DNA of 64,000 nt from Hydractinia symbiolongicarpus. Its lineage: Eukaryota; Cnidaria; Hydrozoa; Anthoathecata; Hydractiniidae. The stretch spans positions 30,157,851 to 30,221,850 of the forward strand of contig NC_079877.1 of assembly GCF_029227915.1 (NCBI RefSeq), given 5' to 3'. Position numbers and translations under genes: made by a program. Under the pieces are notes generated by a model that saw only the letters and a program-made list of their open reading frames with translations, had not been told where the DNA came from and made no database searches. This document shows positions 12,522-23,854 of this stretch, one piece after another; the first letter of the stretch is position 1, and each line of letters opens with the position of its first letter.

Positions 12522-13031
12522 TCTTATATCGCATGACCAGAAATGTCCTCGGACGGAGAATATTGATTACGCTTAAAAACTTCGTCCCCAGAAAGATGCA
12601 AATTTTAGAAAAAGTATAATTAACAAGTTTTTGTCGCATTGGAGAAAAGTGTCACTTGTACCACTTGATTTTGCGGAAAATTTCGTTTATTTTTTGAAAC
12701 AGAGATCTAAAGCGTTTAAACGACAGGAGATTTCGATTTACAGCTTGTTAAGAGCAAAAGTCCGAATGAAACGTTCTTACAGTCATGTTCAACATTTTTC
12801 TTGATAATTGCATAATTTTTAACATTTTACTCACAAGAGTATAATTTTCGGCGTTTCATTATTGTACCCACGCAATGTGAACTTGTCAAAGTTTACTTGT
12901 CAAGGAACAGACTTAGGACTTCGGATCTTAGGTTAATTAGTTAGAGCAAAAACCTTCCTGCTAATGTCAGAATAAGCCATTTTTGGTTTACTTGAACTTT
13001 TTGGGACGGGGATTTTATATCTTAAAAATGA

Positions 13032-13113
13032 GGCAGGATGGCCGAGCGGTCTAACGCGCCGGTTTAAGGCACCAGTCAATTCGGTGGCGCGAGTTCGAAT
13101 CTCGCTCCTGTCA
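13032..13113 (+). tRNA. tRNA-Leu-AAG: tRNA-Leu (AAG), slot 1
   Basis: C23 in the D-stem plus CCGGT in the anticodon stem (C28-A42 mismatch); variable arm CAATTCGGTG has one mismatch. Confidence 0.82.
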
Positions 13114-13498
13114 ACTAATCATACATGTCTGAAAAGTACGTCGGACAAACGTTTTTATTTCCGCTTAAGTATTTTGCCTAGAAAAATGCGCGATCGTTTA
13201 AAAAGGATGTTTCACATGTTTCGCTTGCATGCAGGACGGGATCGCTAAAACTGCTTGACTGTGCAGGAAATTCCGCCCACAATCAGGAAAAACTCTCTAA
13301 ATTCATGAAAAGTCACGGGACGAATACACTTGCAATGGAATGTGCAGAGCTGGTTGGGTCTCAACGTATTATTTTGCGTCACTTACTTATTTGAATTTTT
13401 CATACATTTCGGTCATTTTTACATGTCATCTAGTGCTTAAATACGCGTAAATACTATTTTCTCTGCACGCTCGTCGACATTATGTGTTTGAAAAACCG

Positions 13499-13580
13499 GG
13501 CAGGATGGCCGAGCGGTCTAAGGCGCTGGTTTAAGGCACCAGTCACTTCGGTGGCGCGAGTTCGAATCTCGCTCCTGTCA
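13499..13580 (+). tRNA. tRNA-Leu-AAG: tRNA-Leu (AAG), slot 2
   Basis: Consensus copy. Confidence 0.96.
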
Positions 13581-14091
13581 TCTTATATCGCATGACCAGA
13601 AATGTCCTCGGACGGAGAATATTGATTACGCTTAAAAACTTCGTCCCCAGAAAGATGCAAATTTTAGAAAAAGTATAATTAACAAGTCTTTGTCGCATTG
13701 GAGAAAAGTGTCGCTTGTACCACTTGATTTTGCGGAAAATTTCGTTTATTTTTTGAAACAGAGATCTAAAGCGTTTAAACGACAGGAGATTTCGATTTAC
13801 AGCTTGTTAAGAGCGATAGTCCGAATGAAACGTTCTTACAGTCATGTTCAACATTTTTCTTGATAATTGCAAAATTTTTAACATTTAACCCACAAGAGTA
13901 TAATTTTCGGCATTTCATTATTGTACCCACGCAATGTGAACTTGTCAAAGCTTACATGTCAAGGGACAGACTTAGGACTTCGGATCTTAAGTTAATTGGT
14001 TAGAGCAAAAACCTTCCTGCTAATGTCAGAATAAGCCATTTTTGGTTTACTTGAAATTGTTTGGGACGGGGATTTTATATCTTAAAAATGA

Positions 14092-14173
14092 GGCAGGATG
14101 GCCGAGCGGTCTAAGGCGCTGGTTTAAGGCACCTGTCACTTCGGTGGCGCGAGTTCGAATCTCGCTCCTGTCA
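14092..14173 (+). tRNA. tRNA-Leu-AAG: tRNA-Leu (AAG), slot 1
   Basis: AAG in slot 1 with U42. Its short spacer is cut at 14318 and runs directly into a truncated gene. Confidence 0.88.
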
Positions 14174-14318
14174 ACTAATCATACATGTCTGAAAAGTACG
14201 TCGGACAAACGTTTTTATTTCCGCTTAACTATTTTGCCTAGAAAAATGCGCGAACGTTTAAAAAGGATGTTTCACAAGTTTCGCTTGCATGCAGGACGGG
14301 ATCGCTAATACTGCTTGA

Positions 14319-14381
14319 CTAAGGCGCTGGTTTAAATCACAAGTCACTTCGGTGGCGCGGGTTCGAATCTCGCTCCTGTCA
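14319..14381 (+). pseudogene. 5'-truncated tRNA-Leu fragment
   Basis: 63 nt matching positions 20 to the 3' end of the gene. Acceptor 5' strand and A box are gone, because GACT of the short spacer has been joined to the D-loop CTAAGG. Loop TTAAATC would give anticodon AAA, and the anticodon stem (ACAAG) is mismatched. Confidence 0.85.
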
Positions 14382-14892
14382 TCTTATATCGCATGACCAG
14401 AAATGTCCTCGGACAGAGAATATTGATTACGCTTAAAAACTTCGTCCCCAGAAAGACGCAAATTTTAGAAAAAGTATAATTAACAAGTCTTTGTCGCATT
14501 GGGGAAAAATGTCACTTGTACCACTTGATTTTGCGGAAAATTTCGTTTATTTTTCGAAACAGAGATCTAAAGCGCTTAAACGACAGGAGATTTCGATTTA
14601 CAGCTTGTTAAGAGCGATTGTCCCAATGAACCGTTCTTACAGTCATGTTCAACATATTTCTTGATAATTGCACAATTTTTAACATTTAACCCACAAGAGT
14701 ATAATTTTCGGCGTTTCATTATTGTACCCACGCAATGCGAACTTGTCAAAGTTTACTTGTCAACGGACAGACTTAGGACTTCGGATCTTAGTTTAATTGG
14801 TTAGAGCAAAAACCTTCCTGCTAATGTCAGCATAAGCCATTTTTAGTTTACTTGAACTTTTTTGGGACGGGGATTTTATATCTTAAAAACTA

Positions 14893-14974
14893 GGCAGGAT
14901 GGCCGAGCGGTCTAAGGCGCTTGTTTTAGGCACCAGTCGCTTCGGTGACGCGAGTTCGAATCTTGCTCCTGTCA
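14893..14974 (+). tRNA. tRNA-Leu-TAG: tRNA-Leu (TAG), slot 1
   Basis: First of the long central run of TAG genes. U29-C41 mismatch and G51-U63 wobble, as at 3505; variable arm CGCTTCGGTG. Confidence 0.8.
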
Positions 14975-15119
14975 ACTAATCATACATGTCTGAAAAGTAC
15001 GTCGGACAAGCGCTTTTATTTCCGCTTAACTATTTTGCCTAGAAAAATGCGCGAACGTTTAAAAAGGATGTTTCACAAGTTTCGCTTGCATGCAGGACGG
15101 GATCGCTAATACTGCTTGA

Positions 15120-15182
15120 CTAAGGCGCTGGTTTAAATCACAAGTCACTTCGGTGGCGCGGGTTCGAATCTCGCTCCTGTCA
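15120..15182 (+). pseudogene. 5'-truncated tRNA-Leu fragment
   Basis: Same 63-nt fragment and same junction as at 14319, 801 bp further on, so the deletion product was itself tandemly duplicated. No A box; anticodon position reads AAA. Confidence 0.85.
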
Positions 15183-15693
15183 TCTTATATCGCATGACCA
15201 GAAATGTCCTCAGACAGAGAATATTGATTACGCTTAAAAACTTCGTCCCCAGAAAGACGCAAATTTTAGAAAAAGTATAATTAACAAGTCTTTGTCGCAT
15301 TGGGGAAAAATGTCACTTGTACCACTTGATTTTGCGGAAAATTTCGTTTATTTTTCGAAACAGAGATCTAAAGCGCTTAAACGAGAGGAGATTTCGATTT
15401 ACAGCTTGTTAAGAGCGATTGTCCCAATGAACCGTTCTTACAGTCATGTTCAACATATTTCTTGATAATTGCACAATTTTTAACATTTAACCCACAAGAG
15501 TATAATTTTCGGCGTTTCATTATTGTACCCACGCAATGTGAACTTGTCAAAGTTTACTTGTCAACAGACAGACTTAGGACTTCGGATCTTAGGTTAATTG
15601 GTTAGAGCAAAAGCCTTCCTGCTAATGTCAGCATAAGCCATTTTTGGTTTACTTGAACTTTTTTGGGACGGGGATTTTATATCTTAAAAAGTA

Positions 15694-15775
15694 GGCAGGA
15701 TGGCGGTGCGGTCTAAGGCGCTGGTTTTAGACACCAGTCACTTCGGTGGCGCGAGTTCGAATCTCGCTCCTGTCA
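15694..15775 (+). tRNA. tRNA-Leu-TAG: tRNA-Leu (TAG), slot 1, degenerate
   Basis: TGGCGGTGCGG in place of TGGCCGAGCGG: C12 and the invariant A14 are changed, breaking the D-stem and A box. Position 37 is A. Confidence 0.75.
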
Positions 15776-16160
15776 ACTAATCATACAGGTCTGAAAAGTA
15801 CGTCGGACAAACGTTTTTATTTCCGCTTAACTATTTTGCCTAGAATATTTCGCGAACGTTTAAAAAGGATGTTTCACAAGTTTTGCTTGCATGCAGGACG
15901 GGATCGCTAAAACTGCTTGACTGTGCAGGTAATTCCGCCCACAATCAGGCAAAACTCTCTAAATTGATGAAAAGTCACGGGACGAATTCACTTGCAATGG
16001 AATGGGCAGAGCTGGTTGGGTATCAACGTATTATTTTGCGTCAATTACTTCTTTGAATTTTTTAAACATTTCGGTCATTTTTACATGTCATCTAGTGCTT
16101 AAATACGCGTAAATACTATTTTTTCTGCACGCTCGTCCACATTATGAATTTGAAAAACCA

Positions 16161-16242
16161 GGCAGGATGGCCGAGCGGTCTAAGGCGCTGGTTTAAGGCA
16201 CCAGTCACTTCGGTGGCGCGAGTTCGAATCTCGCTCCTGTCA
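16161..16242 (+). tRNA. tRNA-Leu-AAG: tRNA-Leu (AAG), slot 2
   Basis: Consensus gene; the base before it is A (AACCAGG) instead of G. Confidence 0.95.
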
Positions 16243-16742
16243 TCTTATATCGCATGACCTGAAATGTCCTGGGACAGAGAATATTGATTACGCTTAAAAA
16301 CTTCGTCCCCAGAAAGACGCCAATTTTAGAAAAAGTATAATTAACAAGTCTTTGTCGCATTGGGGAAAAATGTCACTTGTACCACTTGAATTTCGTTTAT
16401 TTTTCGAAACAGAGATCTAAAGCGTTTAAACGACAGGAGATTTCGATTTACAGCTTGTTAAGAGCGATAGTCCGAATGAAACGTTCTTACAGTCATGTTC
16501 AACATTTTTCTTGATAATTGCATAATTTTTAACATTTAAACCACAAGAGTATAATTTTCGGCGTTTCATTATTGTACCCACGCAATGTGAACTTGTCAAA
16601 GTTTACTTGTCAACGGACAGACTTAGGACTTCGGATCTTAGGTTAATTGATTAGAGCAAAAACCTTCCTGCTAATGTCAGCATACGCCATTTTTGGTTTA
16701 CTTGAACTTTTTTGGGACGGGGACTTTATATCTTAAAAGGTA

Positions 16743-16824
16743 GGCAGGATGGTCGAGCGGTCTAAGGCGCTGGTTTTAGGCACCAGTCACTTCGGTGGCG
16801 CGAGTTCGAATCTCGCTCCTGTCA
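16743..16824 (+). tRNA. tRNA-Leu-TAG: tRNA-Leu (TAG), slot 1/slot 2 hybrid
   Basis: Slot 1 leader with slot 2 trailer; short spacer missing. TGGTCGAG gives a U11-G24 wobble. The following long spacer has a further 135-bp deletion. Confidence 0.88.
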
Positions 16825-16904
16825 TCTTATATCGCATGACCTGAAATGTCCTGGGACAGAGAATATTGATTACGCTTAAAAACTTCGTCCCCAGAAAGAC
16901 GCAA

Positions 16905-16920
16905 ATTTTAGTTGTTAAGA
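16905..16920 (+). other. 135-bp deletion scar in long spacer
   Basis: The spacer jumps from the first T4 region directly to TTGTTAAGAGCG, losing about 135 bp. The interval 16743 to 17200 is 457 bp instead of 592. Confidence 0.65.
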
Positions 16921-17199
16921 GCGATAGTCCGAATGAAATGTTCTTACAGTCATGTTCAACATATTTCTTGATAATTGAATAATTTTTAACATTTAACCCA
17001 CAAGAGTACAATTTTCGGCGTTTGTATATTGTACCCACGCAATGTGAACTTGTCAAAGTTTACTTGTCAACGGACAGACTTAGGTCTTTGGATCTTAGGT
17101 TAATTGGTTAGAGCAAAAACCTTCCTGCTAATGTCAGCATAAGACATTTTTGGTTTACTTGAACTTTTTTGGGACGGAGACTTTATATCTTAAAAAGTA

Positions 17200-17281
17200 G
17201 GCAGGATACCCGAGCGGTCTAAGGCGCTGGTTTTAGGCACCAGTCACTTTGGTGGCGCGAGTTCGAATCTCGCTCCTGTCA
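17200..17281 (+). tRNA. tRNA-Leu-TAG: tRNA-Leu (TAG), slot 1, degenerate
   Basis: TACCCGAGCGG in the A box: C10-C25 mismatch in the D-stem. Variable loop TTTG. Followed by a strongly shortened spacer. Confidence 0.78.
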
Positions 17282-17314
17282 ACTAATCATACATGTCTGA
17301 AAAGTACGTCGGAC

Positions 17315-17335
17315 AAACGTTTTTATTTTGCGTCA
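17315..17335 (+). other. Deletion scar in short spacer
   Basis: The short spacer after 17200 is reduced so that the next gene starts after 253 bp instead of 467. The join lies in TTTTTATTTTGCG, where the sequences on both sides share a T-rich run, consistent with microhomology-mediated deletion. Confidence 0.65.
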
Positions 17336-17452
17336 CTTACTTATTTGAATCTTTCATACATTTCGGTTATTTTTACATGTTATCTAGTGCTTAAATACGC
17401 GTAAATACTATTTTTTCTGCACGCTCGTTCACATTGTGAATTTGAAAAACCA

Positions 17453-17521
17453 GGCAGGATGGCCGAGCGGTCTAAGGCGCTGGTCACTTCGGTGGCACGA
17501 GTTCGAATCTCGCTCCTGTCA
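17453..17521 (+). pseudogene. tRNA-Leu lacking the anticodon arm
   Basis: 69 nt. Thirteen bases between two GT dinucleotides are missing (CTGGTCACTT), removing the anticodon and the 3' half of its stem. A box, T-arm and both acceptor strands remain, so it could still be transcribed but cannot decode. Confidence 0.88.
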
Positions 17522-18016
17522 TCTTATATCGCATGACCGGAAATATCATTGGACAGAGAATATTGATTACGCTTAAAAACTTCGTCCCCAGAAAGACGCA
17601 AATTTTAGAAAAAGTATAATTAACAAGTCTTTGTCGCATTGGGGAAAAATGGCACTTGTACCACTTGATTTTGCGGAAAATTTCGTTTATTTTTCGAAAC
17701 AGAGATCTAAAGCGCTTAAACGACAGGAGATTTCGATTTACCGCTTGTTAAGAGCAATTGTTACAGTCATGTTCAACATATTTCTTGATAATTGCATAAT
17801 TTTTAACATTTAATTCACAAGAGTATAATTTTCGGTGCTTCATTATTGTACCCACGCAATGTGAACTTGTCAAAGTTTTCTTGTCAACGGACAGATTTAG
17901 GACTTCGGATCTTAGGTTAATTGGTTAGAGCAAAAACTTTCCTGCTAATGTCAGCATAAGCCATTTTTGGTTTACTTGAACTTTTTTGGAACGGGGACTT
18001 TATATCTTAAAAAGTA

Positions 18017-18098
18017 GGCATGATGACCGAGCGGTCTAAGGCGCTGGTTTTAGGCACCAGTCACTTTGGTGGCGCGAGTTCGAATCTCGCTCCTGTCA
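18017..18098 (+). tRNA. tRNA-Leu-TAG: tRNA-Leu (TAG), slot 1, degenerate
   Basis: Acceptor GGCATGA has U5-C68, and A10 breaks a D-stem pair. Variable loop TTTG. Confidence 0.78.
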
Positions 18099-18484
18099 AC
18101 TAATCATACATGTCTGAAAAGTACGTCGGTCAAACGCTTTTATTTCCACTTAACTATTTTGCCTAGAAAAATGTGCGAACGTTTAAAAATGATGTATCAC
18201 AAGTTTCGCTTGCATGCAGGACGGGATCGCTAAAACTTCTTGACTGTGCAGGTAATTCCGCCCACAATCAGGCAAAACTCTCTAAATTGATGGAAAGTCA
18301 CGGGAAGAATACACTTGCAATGGAATGTGCAGAGCTGGTTGGGTATCAACGTATTATTTTGCGTCACTTACTTATTTGAATTTTCCATATATTTCAGTTC
18401 TTTTTTACATGTCATCTACTTCTTAAATACGCGTAAATACTATTTTCTCTGCACTCTCGTCCACATTATGTTATAGAAAAACCG

Positions 18485-18553
18485 GGCAGGATGGCCGAGC
18501 GGTCTAAGGCGCTGGTCACTTCGGTGGCGCGAGTTCGAATCTCGCCCATGTCA
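18485..18553 (+). pseudogene. tRNA-Leu lacking the anticodon arm
   Basis: Same 13-nt deletion as at 17453, 1,032 bp away. Additionally the 3' acceptor reads CCATGTC, weakening its pairing. Confidence 0.88.
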
Positions 18554-19064
18554 TCTTATATCGCATGACCGGAAATATCATGGGACAGAGAATATTGATT
18601 ACGCTTAAAAACTTCGTCCCCAGAAAGACGCAAATTTTAGAAAAAGTATAATTAACAAGTCTTTGTCGCATTGGGGAAAAATGGCACTTGTACCACTTGA
18701 TTTTGCCGAAAATTTCGTTTATTTTTCGAAACAGAGATCTAAAGCGCTTAAACGACAGGAGATATCGATTTACCGCTTGTTAAGAGCAATTGTCCGAATG
18801 AAACGTTCTTACAGTCATGTTCAACATATTTCTTGATAATTGCATAATTTTTAACATTTAACTCACAAGAGTATAATTTTCGGCGCTTCATTATTGTACC
18901 CACGCAATGTGAACTTGTCAAAGTTTACTTGTCAACGGACAGATTTAGGACTTCGGATCTTAGGTTAATTGGTTAGAGCAAAAACTTTCCTGCTAATGTC
19001 AGCATAAGCCATTTTTGGTTTACTTGAACTTTTTTGGGACGGGGACTTTATATCTTAAAAAGTG

Positions 19065-19146
19065 GGCATGATGGCCGAGGGGTCTAAGGCGCTGGTTTTA
19101 GGCACCAGTCACTTTGGTGGCGCGAGTTCGAATCTCGCTCCTGTCA
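19065..19146 (+). tRNA. tRNA-Leu-TAG: tRNA-Leu (TAG), slot 1
   Basis: U5-C68 acceptor mismatch (GGCATGA); D-loop GAGGGG; variable loop TTTG. Confidence 0.82.
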
Positions 19147-19531
19147 ACTAATCATACATGTCTGAAAAGTACGTCGGTCAAACGTTTTTATTTCCGCTTA
19201 ACTATTTTGCCTAGAAAAATGCGCGAACGTTTAAAAAGGATGTATCACAAGTTTCGCTTGCATGCAGGACGGGATCGCTAAAACTTCTTGACTGTGCAGG
19301 TAATTCCGCCCACAATCAGGCAAAACTCTCTTAATTGATGAAGAGTCACGGGACGAATGAACTTGCAATGGAATGTGCAGAGCTGGTTGGGTATCAACGT
19401 ATTATTTTGCGTCACTTACTTATTTGAATTTTTCATTCATTTCAGTCATTTTTACATGTCATCTAGTGCTTAAATACGCGTAAATACTATTTTCTCTGCA
19501 CGCTCGTCGACATTATGTATTTGAAAAACCG

Positions 19532-19613
19532 GGCAGGATGGCCGAGCGGTCTAAGGCGCTGGTTTAAGGCACCAGTCACTTCGGTGGCGCGAGTTCGAAT
19601 TTCGCTCCTGTCA
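19532..19613 (+). tRNA. tRNA-Leu-AAG: tRNA-Leu (AAG), slot 2
   Basis: T-stem TTCGC gives a G53-U61 wobble and changes the last B-box base. Otherwise consensus. Confidence 0.9.
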
Positions 19614-20124
19614 TCTTATATCGCATGACCGGAAATGTCCTCGGACAGAGAATATTGATTACGCTTAAAAACTTCGCCCCCAGAAAGCCGAAAATTTTAG
19701 AAAAAGTATAATTAACAAGTCTTTGTCGCATTGGGGAAAAATGGCACTTGTACCACTTGATTTTGCGGCAAATTTCGTTTATTTTTCGAAACAGAGATCT
19801 AAAGCGCTTAAACGACAGGAGATTTCGATTTACAGCTTGTTAAGAGCAATTGTCCGAATGAAACGTTCTTACAGTCATGTTCAACATATTTCTTGATAAT
19901 TGCATAATTTTTAACATTTAACCCACAAGAGTATAATTTTCGGCGCTTCATTATTGTACCCACGCAATGTGAACTTGTCAAAGTTTACTTGTCAACGGAC
20001 AGATTTAGGACTTCGGATCTTAGGTTAATTGGTTAGAGCAAAAACTTTCCTGCTAATGTCAGCATAAGCCGTTTTTGGTTTACTTGAACTTTTTTGGGAC
20101 GAGGACTTTATATCTTAAAAAGTA

Positions 20125-20206
20125 GGCATGATGGCCGAGCGGTCTAAGGCGCTGGTTTTAGGCACCAGTCACTTTGGTGGCGCGAGTTCGAATCTCGCTC
20201 CTGTCA
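20125..20206 (+). tRNA. tRNA-Leu-TAG: tRNA-Leu (TAG), slot 1
   Basis: U5-C68 mismatch and TTTG variable loop, as at 19065 but with a normal D-loop. Confidence 0.84.
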
Positions 20207-20591
20207 ACTAATCATACATGTCTGAAAAGTACGTCGGTCAAACGTTTTTATTTCCGCTTAACTATTTTGCCTAGAAAAATGCGCGAATGTTTAAAAAGGA
20301 TGTATCACAAGTTTTGCTTGCATGCAGGACGGGATCGCTAAAACTTCTTGACTGTGCAGGTAATTCCGCCCATAATCAGGCAAAACTCTCTTAATTGATG
20401 AAGAGTCACGGGACGAATGAACTTGCAATGGAATGTGCAGAGCTGGTTGGGTATCAACGTATTATTTTGCGTCACTTACTAATTTGAATTTTTCATTCAT
20501 TTCGGTCATTTTTACATGTCATCTAGTGCTTAAATACGCGTAAATACTATTTTCTCTGCACGCTCGTCGACATTATGTATTTGAAAAACCG

Positions 20592-20673
20592 GGTAGGATG
20601 GCCGAGCGGTCTAAGGCGCTGGTTTAAGGCACCAGTCACTTCGGTGGCGCGAGTTCGAATTTCGCTCCTGTCA
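20592..20673 (+). tRNA. tRNA-Leu-AAG: tRNA-Leu (AAG), slot 2
   Basis: Acceptor GGTAGGA forms a U3-G70 wobble next to G2-U71. U61 in the T-stem as at 19532. Confidence 0.88.
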
Positions 20674-21184
20674 TCTTATATCGCATGACCGGAAATGTCC
20701 TCGGACAGAGAATATTGATTACGCTTAAAACCATCGTCCCCAGAAAGACGCAAATTTTGGAAAAAGTATAATTAATTCGTCTTTGTCGCATTGGGGAAAA
20801 ATGTCACTTGTACCAGTTGATTTTGCGGAAAATTATGTTTATTTTTCGAAACAGAGATCTAAAGCGCTTAAGCGACAGGAGATTTCGATTTACCGCTTGT
20901 TAAGAGCAATTGTCCGAATGAAACGTTCTTACAGTCATGTTCAACATATTTCTTGATAATTGCATAATTTTTAACATTTAACTCACAGGAGTATAATTTT
21001 CGGCGCTTCATTATTGTACCCACGCAATGTGAACTTGTCAAAGTTTACTTGTCAAGGGACAGACTTAGCAATTCGGATCTTAGGTTAATTGGTTAGAACA
21101 AAGATCTTCCTGCTAATGTCAGAATAACCCATTTTTGGTTTACTTGAACTTTTTTGGGACGGGGATTTTATATCTTAAAAATAA

Positions 21185-21266
21185 GGCAGGATGGCCCAGA
21201 GGTCTAAGGCGCTGGTTTTAGGCACCAGTCACTTCGGTGGCGCGAGTTCGTTTCTCGCTCCCGTGA
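21185..21266 (+). tRNA. tRNA-Leu-TAG: tRNA-Leu (TAG), slot 1, strongly degenerate
   Basis: Changes in every functional part: D-loop CCCAGAGG, T-loop TTCGTTT without A58, and 3' acceptor TCCCGTG with mismatches at 1:72 and 4:69. Very probably a pseudogene. Confidence 0.7.
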
Positions 21267-21651
21267 ACTAATCATGCATGTTTAAAAAGTTTATCGAACA
21301 AACGTTTTTATTTCCGCTTAACCATTTTGGCTAGAAAAATGCTCGAACGTTTAAAAAGGATGTATCACAAGTTTCGCTTGCATGCAGGACGGGATCGCTA
21401 AAACTGCTTGACTGTGCAGGTAATTCCGCCCACAATCAGGCAAAACTCTCTTAATTGATGAAGAGTCACGGGACGAATGAACTTGCAATGGAATGTGAAG
21501 AGCTGGTTGAGTATCAACGTATTATTTTGCGTCACTTACTTATTTGAATTTTTCATTCATTTCGGCCATTTTTACATGTCATCTAGTGCTTAAATACGCG
21601 TAAATACTATTTCCTCTGCACGCACGTCGACATTACGTATTTGAAAAACCG

Positions 21652-21733
21652 GGCAGGATGGCCGAGCGGTCTAAGGCGGTGGTTTAAGGCACCAGTCACT
21701 TCGGTGGCGCGAGTTCGAATTTCGCTCCTGTCA
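21652..21733 (+). tRNA. tRNA-Leu-AAG: tRNA-Leu (AAG), slot 2
   Basis: GTGGT in the anticodon stem gives G27-G43; U61 in the T-stem. Confidence 0.85.
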
Positions 21734-22244
21734 TCTTATATCGCATGACCGGAAATGTCCTCGGTCAGAGAATATTGATTACGCTTAAAAACTTCGTCCC
21801 CAGAAAGACCCAAATTTTAGAAAAAGTATAATTAATAAGTGTTTGTCGCATTGGGGAAAAATGTCACTTGTACCACTTGATTTTGCGGAAAATTTCGGTT
21901 ATTTTTCGAAAAAGAGATCTAAACCGTTTAAACGACAGAAGATTTGGATTTACAGCTTGTTAAGAGCGATAGTTCGAATGAAACGGTGTTACAGTCATGT
22001 TCAACATTTTTCTTGATAATTGCATAATATTTAACATTTAACCCACAAGAGTATAATTTTCGGCGTTTCATTATTGTACCCACGCAATGTGAACTTGTCA
22101 AAGTTTACTTGTCAACGGACAGACTTAGGACTTCGGATCTTAGGTTCATTGGTTAGAGCAAAAACCTTCCTGTTAATGTCAGAATAAGCCATTTTTGGTT
22201 TACTTGAACTTTTTTGGGACGGGGATTTTATATCTTAAAAAAAA

Positions 22245-22326
22245 GGCAGGATGGCCGAGCGGTCTAAGGCTCTGGTTTTAGGCACCAGTCACTTCGGTGG
22301 CGCGAGTTCGAATCTCGCTCCTGTCA
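22245..22326 (+). tRNA. tRNA-Leu-TAG: tRNA-Leu (TAG), slot 1
   Basis: U26 between D-stem and anticodon stem; all stems otherwise paired. One of the better TAG genes. Confidence 0.93.
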
Positions 22327-22712
22327 ACTAATCATACATGTCTGAAAAGGTACGTCGGACAAACGTTTTTATTTCCGCTTAACTATTTTGCCTGGAAAAA
22401 TGCGCGAACGTTTAAAAAGGATGTATCACAAGTTTCGCTTGCATGCATAACGGGATCGCTAAAACTGCTTGACTGTGCAGGCAATTCCGCCCACAATCAG
22501 GCACAACTCTCTAAATTGATGAAAAGTCACGGGACTAATACACTTGCAATGGAATGTGCAGAGCTGGTTGGGTATCAACCTATTATTTTGCGTCACTTAC
22601 TTATTTGAATTTTTCATACATTTCTGTCATTTTTACATGTCATCTAGGGCTTAAATACGCGTAAATACTATTTTCTCTGTACGCTCGTCGACATTATGTA
22701 TTTGAAAAACCG

Positions 22713-22794
22713 GGCAGGATGGCCGAGCGATCTAAGGCGCTGGTTTAAGGCACCAGTCACTTCGGTGGCGCGAGTTTGAATCTCGCTCCTGTCA
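22713..22794 (+). tRNA. tRNA-Leu-AAG: tRNA-Leu (AAG), slot 2
   Basis: D-loop G19 is A and T-loop C56 is T. These two residues form the tertiary 19-56 pair, so G-C has become A-U. Confidence 0.88.
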
Positions 22795-23305
22795 TCTTAT
22801 ATCGCATGACCGGAAATGTCCTCGGACAGAGAATATTGATTACGCTTAAAAACTTCGTCCCCAGACAGACGCATATTTTAGAAAAAGTATAATTAACAAG
22901 TCTTTGTCGCATTGGGGAAAAATGTCACTTGTACCACTTGATTTTGCGGAACATTTCGTTTATTTTTCGAAACAGAGATCTAAAGCGTTTAAACGACAGG
23001 AGATTTGGATTTACAGCTTGTTAAGAGCGATTGTCCGAATGAAACGTTCTTACAGTCATGTTCAACATATTTCTTGATAGTTGCATAATTTTCAACATTT
23101 AACCCACAAGAGTATAATTTTTGGCGTTTCATTATTGTACCCACGCAATGTGAACTTGTCAAAGTTTACTTGTCAACGGACAGACTTAGGACTTCGGATC
23201 TTAGGTTAATTGGTTAGAGCAAAAACCTTCCTGCTAATGTCAGCATAAGCCATTTTTCGTTTACTTGAACTTTTTTGGGACGGGGACTTTATATCTTAAA
23301 AAGTA

Positions 23306-23387
23306 GGCAGGATGGCCGAGCGGTCTAAGGCGCTGGTTTTAGGCACCAGTCACTTTGGTGGCGCGAGTTCAAATCTCGCTCCTGTCA
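23306..23387 (+). tRNA. tRNA-Leu-TAG: tRNA-Leu (TAG), slot 1
   Basis: A57 in the T-loop and TTTG variable loop; stems paired. Confidence 0.9.
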
Positions 23388-23772
23388 ACTAATCATACAT
23401 GTCTGCAAAGTACGTCGGACAAAAGTTTTGTTTTCCGCTTAACTATTTTGCCTGGAAAAATGCGCGAACGTTTAAAAAGGATGTATCACAAGTTTCGCTT
23501 GCATGCAGGACGGGATCGCTAAAACTGCTTGACTGTGCAGGTAATTCCGCCCACAATCAGGCAAAACTCTCTAAATTGATGAAAAGTCACGGGACGAATA
23601 CACTTGCAATGGAATGTGCGGAGCTGGTTGGGTATCAGCGTATTAATTTGCGTCACTTACTTATTTGAATTTTTCATACATTTCGGTCATTTTTACATGT
23701 CATCTAGTGCTTAAATACGCGTAAATACTATTTTTTCTGCACGCTCGTCCACATTATGTATTTGAAAAACCG

Positions 23773-23854
23773 CGCAGGATGGCCGAGCGGTCTAAGGCGC
23801 TGGTTTAAGGCACCAGTCACTTCGGTGCCGCGAGTTCGAATCTCGCTCCTGTCA
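23773..23854 (+). tRNA. tRNA-Leu-AAG: tRNA-Leu (AAG), slot 2
   Basis: Acceptor CGCAGGA leaves C1-C72 unpaired, as at 5031, but T-loop and D-loop are intact. Confidence 0.85.

Larger units (their letters stand above)
8799..13498 (+). repeat. Local duplicated blocks in left margin
   Basis: The slot 1 gene with C23 (CTAACGCG) appears at 8799, 11974 and 13032. The units starting at 9857 and 10916 are nearly identical over 1,059 bp. A duplication of 3,175 bp (8799 to 11974) accounts for most of this. Confidence 0.65.
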
